A stretch of 64,000 bases of DNA. Source: Dipteronia dyeriana (lineage: Eukaryota > Streptophyta > Magnoliopsida > Sapindales > Sapindaceae). Numbering within the stretch: the first letter of the stretch is position 1; every line of letters starts with the position of its first letter. The notes beneath the pieces were generated by a model. The model saw nothing but the letters and a program-made list of their open reading frames with translations. It was not told where the DNA came from and did not search any database. The position numbers and the translations under genes are program-made. The stretch covers positions 31,732,074 through 31,796,073 of the forward strand of contig CM065299.1 in assembly GCA_032871835.1 (NCBI GenBank), in the 5' to 3' direction. Shown here one piece after another: positions 1 through 10,245 of the stretch.

Positions 1-56
1 GCCTTTCGCTTTTCACCCCGAGAACGGTGGAAGTTAAGATCAACAACAGGATCTTC

Positions 57-1301
57 TTACGGATCGTCTCGAAAAGACTCAAAGAATTCGACACCTGCAG
101 GCACTTGATCCGTCAAGACGTTACCACCGTCGCCAGCTTCAAATCGTCCAACAGGCTCTTCACCCGCACCTTCATATTGCCTCTCCCTATTTTCAGGCAG
201 TTGGGTGTCAATTGGCTCACCTTGGCCACTTGGACCAGCAAAATCCTGAGTAGAAGGCTGAGCACCCCGATCAACGCACTCGGGAATTTGCTCAGCAATA
301 TCAGTTTCCTCATCAGGCTCGGGTAGAGCAATACCCTCATCACCCTGACGGGAAGCTTCTTTTCTACTCGCTTGTAGAACCACCTTCACCTAGCAAGCCT
401 GAAGATCGCTGACAAAGTCTGTATCGAACACTAAAAAAAAATATGTTAGAAAAGAAAATGAAAAGCAGAGAAATACAACAGAAAGGGCGCCGGATTACTT
501 ACATCGCCTGCGATGCCCCGAAACCTGTCTGAAGAAGCCGAGCTTTATCAAGTCATCCTCTTTGAAAAGATAGCTCTTGCTCCTCCTCTCCAGAGTACGA
601 ACAGCTGCCCGAGTCAGCCTCTTCAACTCAGAATCACTATAATCAATTATTTTCTTGTTCCACACTTCAGGGGAACAGAAGAAACGAGGAACATTCAGCA
701 CCGTTCGGGAATCCCCAGATCGAACAGTGACGTCGAGCCCGATAGACCCTCCAGTAAAAAACCAACTATTTTTCCAGAACTTATTGGATGTGGGGAATCC
801 CCATATAAAGCCCTTCTTTTTTGGGTCATCAGAAGCATCGACCCCCCGATTCACCTTTGCTTTTTTAGGGACCCAACCGTCTGAAGAAGTAGACGCAAGA
901 AAATAGGTCCCCGTTTTGCTAACCTGCCTCAGAATAAAGAAATGCCTGATTTCATTCGGGGAATGCGGTGAAAGGTTTATTCGACTGAACATATGCCACA
1001 TGCACATCAAGACTTTGTAACTATTCGGGGCCAACTGAGCTGGGGCTATCCCTGCTTCAGCCAAAAACCAGGCAATAAAAGGCTGAAGGGGAAGTGTGAC
1101 GCCGCAGCAAAGCATGGATCCATAAATCGAGACCATGCCCTCAGGAGGATTCCATACGGCTCTATCCCCTGCAGGAACCAAAGTAACTGAGTCGGGCAAG
1201 TCGAATCGGGAGCAGTATTTTTCTATCTCAGCTGGCCCGACCATATTCGGCTCAGTATCAAAGCCACTCGGGCGAGTGTCAGAAAATGAAATAGCCCTCA
1301 A
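57..1301 (-). pseudogene. Antisense accessory ORF of Tat element A, putative gypsy-type transposase domain
   Basis: A 268-codon open frame runs from 1301 to 495 on the minus strand, antisense to the retrotransposon. Its N-terminal half carries the pattern of the plant 'putative gypsy-type transposase' family (PF04195-like): a stretch reading PLQPFIAWFLAEAGIAPAQL followed by NSYKVLMCMWHM. Near its end there is a consensus splice donor (GTAAGT at 502-497). A second open stretch, 389-57, acidic and rich in Glu, Gly, Pro and Gln, looks like the disordered linker of the next exon, with a possible acceptor near 405-400. A coiled-coil C-terminus would lie beyond the left edge; such a segment is seen at 16805-17641. 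Antisense accessory ORFs between integrase and 3' LTR are known in Tat elements; their function is not established. The frame may be intact as far as visible. Confidence 0.6.
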
Positions 1302-1487
1302 TCGTCAGAACTTCAAAACATCGCTATCATTTAAGATCTCGCGTGATGAAGCGAATCGAAATTACAGGGTCACCATTAAGACACGCCATTATGACAAGAC
1401 GGCTATTCTGACAAGTGAAAATTAAGACGATTAAAATACTCTTACCCGAAATGAAATTTACTCTGTAAAAATATTTTAAGGGGGTTT

Positions 1488-2363
1488 TGTTGTATGTGAA
1501 TTTTTCCAAGCATACACGTCATTGACCAGAAGAAGAAAATAGCTAGGTGGACGCCCAAATGGGCACTCAGGAAATATCCTACGAGGCATCATTAAAGAGA
1601 AGGAAATCCCGAGTACGCATATGTAGAATGAAACCTACTCGGGATCAGTTAACAACACTCATGACTGGTTAAACAATGCTTCCACTCGGGCTCAAACGAC
1701 GCTACTCGAGACCATCAGATATTATTCTTACTCGGGAATAAATACGACTCGAGTAAGAACTTGGTGCTTGATTCACACGGATTAAGTCATTAAATACGCG
1801 AAGATATCCATCAGGAAGGAATCCCAAATAATGGAACATTAAGTTAGAAGAGTCCCCCAATCAGGAAATAACTTGATGTCTTTACGAAGAATACATTCTT
1901 ATAAGGAAACAAGTCCAAATTGAACTACACTACTAGAATCCCACTCGATTTCCGTAAGAGATTTCGAAACAGGAAAGAAGACAAATCAACCTCAAACAAG
2001 TAACCAAATCACAATTAAATACAAATATCTTGTATTACTTGTACAAAGCAGATTAGGCTTCTATAAGCATATAAATAGACCCATAATCTGGCTCCAAAAG
2101 GATATAAGCAAAATAGCATACATCAATCATAGCAAATACAGAGAGAAAAAAGAGAGATTGAGAGCTTGTAAACATCATATTTTCATAGTGGATTTTGGCT
2201 TGGTTGATCCTTCAACCACCCGTGGACGTTTCTCCGATCATCATAGTTTTACCACGTAAAACTTGTCTTCGTTACTCCATCTGAATCTCTCTCTCTTTGA
2301 ATTAATAGCCAAAATCCAATCCTTATTGGCTTTTCTGACGTAATCCAGAAATCGACGTCAACA
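1488..2363 (+). repeat. 3' LTR of Tat copy A
   Basis: The LTR starts TGTTGTATGTGAATTTTT and ends CGACGTCAACA, so it has TG...CA ends, 876 bp. It aligns over its length with the LTRs at 9310-10200 (+) and 20698-21598 (-). A TATA box (TATAAATA, 2070-2077) sits at the same relative place in all three. U3 is full of the motif CTCGGG/CCCGAG, which also recurs in the internal 3' regions of copies B and E. Confidence 0.9.
2070..2077 (+). promoter_or_regulatory. LTR TATA box, copy A
   Basis: TATAAATA follows the conserved string GCAGATTAGGCTTCTATAAG and occurs at the same relative site in the LTRs of copies A, B, C and E. It is the likely core promoter of the retrotransposon. Confidence 0.6.
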
Positions 2364-2677
2364 AAAGTAGAATAAAAAAAATAAAGAAATAAGGTTAATT
2401 AATTCAATAAAGTACCATAATTATATAACACTTAACAGTAAACACAAATAAATAAGAAAAATATAAAATATAACACATTAACACCATTTAGATGTCTATG
2501 TCCTTTTAGTAATTTTCACACTCACAACACTTTTTACTTCAGTTTACCAAACACATTGAAATTGTTTTTAGTTCTCACAGGATTTTTGAAAATCAGTTTA
2601 TCAATCACTCAGCTGATTCTTCCCACAACTATTCCAAAAGCACTTCTCCCCATAACACAACAATGCCAAACTGGGCT
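2364..2677. mobile_element. Right part of a Tourist-like MITE, split by Tat copy A
   Basis: Sequence from 2364 to about 2677 aligns with the right part of the MITE at 50380-51107. Shared landmarks are AATTATATAACACTTAACA, the run after ACCATTTAGATGTCT, and the terminal CAA-TGCCAAACTGGGCT, equivalent to CAATATCAAACTGAGCC there. The left part is missing, replaced by the LTR, so the retrotransposon inserted into this MITE after the MITE was in place. Confidence 0.7.
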
Positions 2678-3085
2678 GAAATAAGGTATATAAATGTTTT
2701 TAACTTTATTTCATAAGGATAATAATCATATTTTAAAATATTCATTAAATGCTGAAATTGATTTTTCTATAATCACTTTCAAAAAGTAATCTCTCATCTA
2801 CTTCTCAAAATCCAACTTATCAGATTATAAATTAATCACTTTTATAAGTTTTACTAAACATCATTTTATGTCAAAATTATAAAATAATCTGATTTTAATT
2901 TTTCAAAAGCTATTATCGAAACCTTTTCAAAAGCAATATCAAACTGACACGTAATAAATAAAGAGGTTCATAATTGCTTTGTACCTATTTCCTAGGTGTT
3001 AACATGTGGCACATGTTAACATTACCCATTAAAAAAAACTTGAAAATATTTTTTTAATTAGATGAACGAGATAATAAATTATGAA

Positions 3086-3304
3086 TAATGCTAAACATCT
3101 CTTCTACAATCTCACCATTTACATCCTAACATACGTGGCAACAGAGGTGTCACTCGGTAAGTGAACATACATTAATTGATACTTATCTCTCTTACTCATG
3201 TATTAACTCACCAATTGATGTTTGTCTACTCATCGAGTGACACCTTACCTGTCACGTGTGTTGGGATGAAAATGATGGGATTGTAGATGAGATGTGTAAC
3301 ATTA
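3086..3304. mobile_element. Fold-back MITE with long imperfect terminal inverted repeats
   Basis: The left arm beginning TAATGCTAAACATCTC and the reverse complement of the right arm ending GAGATGTGTAACATTA match imperfectly for roughly 100 bp, including an inner TGTCACTCG block on both arms. Almost the whole 219 bp can fold on itself. No open frame is present. The superfamily was not assigned because no clear target duplication could be read. Confidence 0.7.
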
Positions 3305-3849
3305 CTGATAAATTATAATTGGTTAAAAGAACAGGACAATTTGTAAATAGCATTGTTTGTTTGATAGCATGATCAGACAAACCATTTATTATAGCTCAAG
3401 TTTAATGTTACTAATGTGTCGGAAAAAAAGGAAAGAGAGTGGATTGAGAGAGTGTGTTGGGAGGTTGTATTTAGCATCTTTCTTATGTCTTTGTATGGGA
3501 AATTGTTACAGATTATTGAAATTGAATATATAAGTTTAGAATCCGAATTAAAATAGTAATTTAAGGAATAATGATCATCTAATCTAATTCCAGCCGCCAA
3601 TGGTAAACAAGTCAATAGATCAATGATAACATATCAATATCATAAACTTTTGGACTAAATAATCATAGATGGGATTACATAAGATAATCACCACCATTTT
3701 ACTATAGAACAAATTGTAAAAACATTACCGAATTTAGTGATAATTGCATGTATATTGAACTTTTGATTCAAATTGCACAAATCTCCCAAATCGTTAGTTG
3801 TGCACCGTTAAAATTAAGGTTTCAAGGTTAAAGTCTTTTTTTCTTTCTT

Positions 3850-3855
<6 letters not shown>

Positions 3856-3891
<36 letters not shown>
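3856..3891. repeat. (TA)n microsatellite
   Basis: An uninterrupted run of about 18 TA units. Confidence 0.95.
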
Positions 3892-3893
<2 letters not shown>

Positions 3894-4042
3894 TTTTATT
3901 AAAATGAAAGAGTTACCATTTTAGTCTCTATATTTTTTCAATTTATTACTTTTTGACAAATGTTTAGATTTTTGATTCATGAGATTTTTAAAATACATCA
4001 CTAACGTTATTCTGACTAAAATTTTGACTGTTAGACATGAAA

Positions 4043-4046
<4 letters not shown>

Positions 4047-4078
<32 letters not shown>
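4047..4078. repeat. (AT)n microsatellite
   Basis: An uninterrupted run of about 16 AT units. Confidence 0.95.
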
Positions 4079-4080
<2 letters not shown>

Positions 4081-4924
4081 TAGACTTTAATTGAATTATT
4101 TAAAAGTATAATTTCACTATCGAACTCATAAAAATTTAACAACTTTAACTGACTTACTATAAAAAAAAAATCATGTGTTATCAAAGGTTTTAAAAACAAA
4201 GCTCGAAAATTTCTTAGAAAATTCATAAAATATATCAAAAATGATTAAAATAAATTGGAAATAATACTAAAATTACAATTAAAATTATAAACTAGTAAAA
4301 ATAGAGATAAAAAAATTATTAATTAGTTAGTTTAACTAAAACATTTTAAAGTAAAAAGTAAAAAGAAAATTACTTTTAATATAAAAGGTGAACAAATAAT
4401 TATAATATTTTTGTTTAGAGGAAAAAAAATGGCTGGAGGTTGATGCCTCCTTCAAAATTTTAATTCTAAAAATAATTTTACAATCTTTTTTTGTTTGTTT
4501 TCATTGTTTTGATGTCTACATGTGGTATGTGTTAGTCTTTAAAAACAAAAATGCCCATAAAATCGTAAAATTTGACTAATAGATAGATCAAATTTATGTA
4601 TTTTATGATGATTTCAGGATTACATGATACAAATGTAAAGATTGGTCAGATAGTTATAAATCGGAGAAAAAAAACTTAAATAGTATTAAATTTGATTAAC
4701 GGTTGACTAATAGATTAATCAAATTTACGTATTTATGATAATTTAAGGATCAAATGAGCTAAAAATGTAAAAATAAATTAAAAAGTTATAAATCGAAAAA
4801 AAAAACTTAATGACTAAAATGACATTTGCTCTTTAAAATAATAAAATTTTAAGATTTTCTTCTTACAATCCAATTTTTTCTTTTCACATTCCTTCTCTAA
4901 GTACACTCAATTCTAAAATGCTAA

Positions 4925-5746
4925 GGCCCCGTCTTGTGGTTGTTTTTCAGTCCGTTTTCATTTTTATTTTTCAAAAACGATTTCGAAAACGCGTTCGTTA
5001 ACCATTTTTCATTTTATTTTCGAAAAAAAAAAACCGGTGTTAAAAGTGAAAATTTTAAAAAACACAAAATACTTGTTTTTTTTTTGTTTTTCACTTTATA
5101 TATATATAAAAAATATCGTTTTTTTTAACTATTAATTGTAATGTTATGTATTTGATATGGCTAGGATAAGACGGGACAAAAATTTCAAATGACCGAAGTA
5201 CCCCTCTTATATATATATATATACATTATAATAATATATATTATAATATAATATATTTTATGTATATTATAATACATATTAAATATTATATTATAATATT
5301 TACATAATTAGTATTTTAATATATATATATATATTATAATATTATGTATATTATAATATAATATATATATATATATATATATAATATTTAAGAGTTTAGC
5401 TTTGATTAATTCATTTTTTGATATGTTTTTTTGAATTAATTTTTGATGTGTTACTTTTGTTTAATTTAAAAATTAAAATACAAAAATTATATTGGTTAAT
5501 TATTTAATCAATTTGTTTATAGTTGTAATAATATTAAACAAAATGACAAAATTGATATTTCAAATTTTTATAGTTTTCGGCTAACCTATCAGACGCGTTT
5601 TTTCCGTTTTCATTTTTAAAATACAACTTTTAGTATATGTTACCAAATACATTTTCAAAATTCGAAACTGAAACAAAAAATAGTGTTTTCATTTTCATTT
5701 TTATTTTCAAAAAACAACAACTGAAAAACGCTCACAGAACGGACCC
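4925..5746. mobile_element. MITE, 822 bp, 3 bp TSD TAA
   Basis: The left end GGCCCCGTCTTGTGGTTG and the reverse complement of the right end, GGGTCCGTTCTGTGAGCG, form an imperfect inverted repeat that extends through TTTTTCAGT and a shared run of TTTTCATTTTTATTTT. It is flanked by TAA (4922-4924 and 5747-5749). A 3 bp TWA-type duplication with a GGSYCYGTT-like end is typical of Tourist/PIF-Harbinger non-autonomous elements. The interior is AT-rich with TA-type simple sequence and has no coding capacity. Confidence 0.65.
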
Positions 5747-5976
5747 TAATTTTTAAAAAATTCTTAAGACAATTCATTATGTTTCAAATTATCGTTTTTA
5801 CTTTTTACACTCCATCTTAAAAACGTAATTTTTTGTATAAAAATTATTTAGTATTATTATTATTATTAAAAATAAAGATATTGTAAAACTAAAAACAGAA
5901 ACTACAAACTAGCTGAAAATCACCCGTAACAAAACCTCTTACACTAGGAGGAAAATCCTCCATTTACACCAATTTA

Positions 5977-6305
5977 GGCCCAGTTTGGGAATGTTTCCCA
6001 AGTTGCTTTTGGAGTCAAAAGTGATTCTTGACTAATGATAGGGTGTTTGGTAAAATCCCAGGGAAACTGCTTTTGGTCATTTTAATTTCTTCCAACTGAG
6101 TTTTTGAGAAACTATAAATTGTAGCTTTTAGAAAATAACTTATTGGGAAAGCAGTAATGAAAACGCACTACAATTGAAACATTAATGAATTTGTACAAGA
6201 TTTCCTATTTTATCCCTTGTCTTTCATGAAATTTACCAAAATAACAACACTCTATTCTCACCTCCAATAGCCAACGATTTGTTCCATCCTTATCTCTTAT
6301 ACACC

Positions 6306-6355
<50 letters not shown>

Positions 6356-7105
6356 TCTCAAAAATCACCATAAACCCACATAAAAAATCAGAATGAGATC
6401 GGTGAAGCCACGTAAGAAGAAGAAGCCTGAACTTACAGATCAAGTGATCCATATACTGCAATTTCTCGATTGATTTTTTTTTTCACTTCTGTATCAATGC
6501 AATTTTGGTGGCGGCGGTGGAGGAGGTGGAGGCGGGTTTGAGGAAGAAGAAAGATGAAAGCGATTTTGGTGGCGGAGGAAAGCGATTTTGGGTCTAGTGA
6601 GGAAGAGAAAAACGATGGAGACGGCGATGGTGGCGTTGTGGAAGAGAGATGGGGTTGAAGAAGATGGATTTTATATTTTAAAAATCTATTCATTAATTTC
6701 TTTTTTTTTTAATGTTTAATTGTTTTTTAAGTACAAACGAATTCCTTAATACTTCTGGTTTGAATTAAACTTTCAAATATTTAATTAATTAGCTTAAATT
6801 AAAAATATATATAAATACATGAACAATATAATTATATTAAATACAAATACATAAATCCATTTATTTGTGTTCTTTCATATAATTTTGCACAATCACATCA
6901 CTTTTTACTTACAGTTATTAAACGGTCCTTACAACACTTTTAAAAACCAATTTACCAAACACTCAACTAATTCTCCTCACAGTAAATCCAAAATCAGTTT
7001 ACCAAATACTCAATTGATTCTCCTCACATTAAATCCAAAAGTAATTCTCCACACAATAAATATAAAAGCAATTATCTCAATAGCACAATAATATCAAACT
7101 GAGCC
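5977..7105. mobile_element. Tourist-like MITE, 1129 bp, TSD TTA, with an unusual GC-rich insert
   Basis: The left end GGCCCAGTTTGGGAATG and the right end ATATCAAACTGAGCC form the terminal inverted repeat, flanked on both sides by TTA (5974-5976 and 7106-7108). Both ends match the MITE at 50380-51107. Unlike that 728 bp copy, this one has an interior of about 400 bp (roughly 6300-6700) with a TC microsatellite, then a GC-rich stretch of GGTGGCGG and GAAGAAG repeats. On the plus strand this reads like a short Gly/Lys/Glu-rich coding fragment beginning ATGAGATCGGTGAAGCCACG near 6393 and ending by a stop after a few codons. It may be captured host sequence; I cannot tell from which gene. Confidence 0.75.
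6309..6347. repeat. (TC)n microsatellite
   Basis: About 19 TC units inside the MITE, followed by a short imperfect extension to about 6355. Confidence 0.95.
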
Positions 7106-8387
7106 TTAGACTCAAGAACAAAGCATCCTTAGCTAAACCACCATGAGCCACAGGATAACGATCTCTAGGAGCAAAAGCAATCACGAAATGAGAGGATTTT
7201 GAAGGGCCACAACAATATCACTAACAACCAGACCAATCTCTGTATTTATTTTAATATTATTTTGTTTTGCCCTTTGGAAGTTTATCTAGAAAGATATCTT
7301 ACACTTTTCACTATCTTCATCGGCCGCCATTTTTTCTTCCTTTATCTTACCGTCTCCTCGGTTAGGGTTTACTTGGCACCTGAAAAAATTATTATTTTTA
7401 AATGAATACCGAAATTGATAAGTTTTAACTTTTTTTTTTCTTCATTTGACAATTGTTTTTCTTATTGTTTGTTCATGTAAAAATTATGTAAATGTATATA
7501 TATATATAATGTTTATTTCTTGTTGTAAATCATTATCATTGAAAAAAATAAGTAATGTGTAGTAGTTTCTTTATCCTTTTTAAATTATGATAAAATTGTT
7601 ATATAATAACAAATTTAAAATGTAGTATAGAAAGATATTTTTAGTTGATTGTCAATGGCATCACTCTAAAATTTATATAAAAAAAATTGAGTATAAACAA
7701 TATAAAGTTCTTCCATTGTGAAGAAGCATTTTGCTCCTTCACGTGGCGATCTACTCTAGCGGAGCAACCGTGCTTCTCATCCATGAGTGATTTTTCTATC
7801 TCCGCAATGGATCGAGTGGAGGAGATGTAATTTGATGAAGGCGATTGTCAAATCAATTTCACGGTTTTTTTAATTATTTATATATAAATTTTTTAAATAA
7901 TTTTTTTAAATTGTTTTAATTTTTCAAAATAGTAAAATAAGTGTAAATAGCACAACAAAGATATTTAGTCATTTAATATTTAAAATATGGCAAAGAATTA
8001 AGTTGGATGGAAGTCAATTAATGGCATGAGAGATTTGTGTAATTTCGAGCAAAGTTCCATATACGTGCACTTATGACTTACCGGTCAACTTGGGGGCGTT
8101 TGTAGCTTTTGCACTAATCCCAACATTGAAGTATTGAAAAAGAGAGCTTCTTCTTACGATCCACAAATTATCTATTTATACTTTAATCCAATTTTTTTTT
8201 TATTAATGATAATTTTAACCTGAATTAAAATTACTAAACAAAACAAAAATAAATTTTAAAGACACTCCAAACTAATTAAATTATTAAAAAAATGAAATTC
8301 TCTCTCTTAAATCATTAGATTCAATATTACATATTAAACTCTATCTGCTAGATCTATTATCACTGCAATAAACACTCTCTCATATTT

Positions 8388-8390
<3 letters not shown>

Positions 8391-8419
<29 letters not shown>
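8391..8419. repeat. (CT)n microsatellite
   Basis: About 14 uninterrupted CT units. Confidence 0.95.
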
Positions 8420-8420
<1 letters not shown>

Positions 8421-8519
8421 TTTTCAAAAAAAAAACATATTTCCATACTTTATCGATCAATCTTTTTAATAGTTAAAGAAAAAAAATCTTATGGATATTT
8501 TGGATATTTACTAACAGTA

Positions 8520-8555
<36 letters not shown>

Positions 8556-8577
8556 CTCTGTGAGAGAGAGAGAGAGG
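8520..8577. repeat. Compound microsatellite (TA)n(TG)n(GA)n
   Basis: A TA run passes directly into a TG run, then after CTCTGT into a GA run. Confidence 0.95.
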
Positions 8578-9309
8578 AGTCGTACTCCTCTCAAATTGTG
8601 GAGGAGGATGTTGCTTCCTCCATCTTTTTTGATCTAGGGTTTTTGTTTTTATTTATTAGTTTTAATTTGATTTAGTTAATTAAAAAATCAAAAAAGTAAA
8701 TAGTTATAAGAAATTATTATATTTTTGAATTAAAATATTAATAATTTAATTTGAGGATAATGTTGGAATTTTCAAAATATATAAATTTGGGGTGTATATA
8801 CAGTTTTATAGTGGTACAAATATCGTCACTCAAAGATAAAAATGATGATAATCTTAGAACAAAAGAAAATGTCTTTAGAATTTTTTTTAAATTTTAAATT
8901 TTGAGAATGGTGTGTAGTGTAAAAAGAAAAAATTGAATTAAAGAAGCGCTCATTGAAAAAAACATATATATAATCAAAACGTCTTAAATATCCTTGATCA
9001 TGAGACATAATTGTCGCCATAAAAAAGAACTAGAATTCCAACTTTGGTAATTAATAATGACACAATAGAAGTAAACAGATCGATAAAGTGTCCAAACTCG
9101 AAAGAAAAATCATGAGCAAATTGCATTAAACCTTCATGAGGTTTGCTCTCTTACACCCAAAAACAACTTTATCGAAAAGTGATATTCGCTCCCCCACAGT
9201 TATTCAAATTTGATCAAATTTAACCGTTGACAAGTTTGACTATTAAACTAAGGGTATTTTCATCATTTAAACACTTTTTAAAAAAATATTAAAAAATAGA
9301 TAAAAATAT

Positions 9310-10200
9310 TATCGTATGTGAATTTTACCAAGCATACACGCCATTGACAGGAAGGAGAAAATAGCCAGGTGGACGCCCAAATGGGCACTCAGGAAATATC
9401 CTACGAGGCATCATTAAAGAGAAAAAAGCCCGAGTAAGCATATATTGAATGAAACCTACTCGAGATCAGTTAACAACACTCGAAACTGGTTAAACAACGC
9501 TTCCACTCGGGCTCAAACGGCGCTACTCGGGACCATCAGGTATTGCTCTTACTCGGGAATAAATACGACTCGAGTAAGAACTTGGTGCTTATTTCACTCG
9601 GATTAAGTCATTAAATACGTAAAGATATTCATCAGGAAGGAATCCCAAATAAAATGGAACATTAAGTTAGAAGAGTCCCCAAGCAGGAAATAACCTGATT
9701 TCTTTACGAAGACTACATTCTTATAAGGAAACAAGTCCAAATTTAACTGCACTACTAGAATCCCACTCGATTTCCATAAGAGACTTCGAAACAGGAAAGA
9801 AGAAAAATCAGCCTCAAACAAGTAACCGAATCACAATTAAATACAAAGATCTCGTATTACTTGTACAAAGCAGATTAGGGTTCTATAAGCATATAAATAG
9901 ACCCATAATCTGGTTCCAAAAGAGATAGGCAAAATAGCATACAACAACCATAGCAAATACAAAGAGAAAAAAGAGAGATCGAGAGCTTGTAAACATCATA
10001 TTTTCATAGTGGATTTTGGCTTGGTTGACCCTTCAACCACCCGTGGACGTTTCTCCGGTCATCTGAGTCTTACCACGTAAAGCTTGTCTTCATTACTCTC
10101 TTTGAATCTCTTTCTCTTTGAATCTCTTTCTCTTTGAATCAATAGCCGAAATCCAATCCTTGTTGGCTTTTCTGACATAATCCAGAAATCGACATCAACA
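9310..10200 (+). repeat. 5' LTR of Tat copy B
   Basis: An 891 bp LTR, beginning TATCGTATGTGAATTTTACC (TA where the family has TG) and ending CGACATCAACA. It matches the LTRs of copies A and E. It is followed by the primer-binding region and gag, which shows it is the 5' LTR. A short duplication of GAATCTCTTTCTCTTT lies near 10104-10138. Confidence 0.9.
9892..9898 (+). promoter_or_regulatory. LTR TATA box, copy B
   Basis: TATAAAT follows TTCTATAAGCA at the site conserved among the related LTRs. It is about 310 bp before the LTR end. Confidence 0.6.
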
Positions 10201-10219
10201 ATTGATGCTATAAGGAGGG
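10201..10219 (+). other. Degenerate primer-binding site, copy B
   Basis: ATTGATGCTATAAGGAGGG directly follows the LTR. Copy E has ATTGGAGCTAGAAGGAGGG in the same place and copy C has ACTGGCGCTTGAAGGAAGG, so the ancestral site was probably close to TGGCGCTAGAAGGAGGG. In this copy the TGG that pairs with the tRNA CCA end has become TGA. The tRNA species was not identified. Confidence 0.6.
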
Positions 10220-10245
10220 TTTGAACCTCCGAACTTGTTAAAAGC

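Larger units (their letters stand above)
1..2363 (+). mobile_element. Tat-type Ty3/gypsy retrotransposon copy A, 3' end
   Basis: This is the 3' portion of a plus-oriented LTR retrotransposon that enters from the left window edge. It holds an antisense ORF, a purine-rich tract near 1478-1484 and a 3' LTR at 1488-2363. The LTR matches, in the same orientation, the LTR at 9310-10200 that precedes a Tat-type gag-pol, which fixes the family and orientation. Sequence after 2363 is not a primer-binding site but the right part of a MITE, so this LTR is a 3' LTR and the element landed in that MITE. The 5 bp to the right are AAAGT; the matching left target duplication lies outside the window. Confidence 0.85.
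2678..4924. other. AT-rich intergenic DNA
   Basis: No gene is supported here. The stretch holds a fold-back MITE (3086-3304), two TA microsatellites (3856-3891 and 4047-4078) and many poly-A/T runs. Open frames of up to about 105 codons on the minus strand are low-complexity and show no family resemblance. Confidence 0.7.
7109..9309. other. AT-rich intergenic DNA
   Basis: No gene or complete mobile element could be supported. The stretch contains two microsatellites (8391-8419 and 8520-8577), a GAAGC/GCTTC-containing patch near 7730-7800, and poly-A/T runs. It ends at the 5' LTR of Tat copy B. Confidence 0.6.

Noticed and set aside
6433..6693. 86-codon minus-strand frame in the MITE
   Set aside because: It is Ser/Pro-rich only because it reads the reverse of the GGTGGCGG/GAAGAAG stretch; no match to known proteins is apparent.
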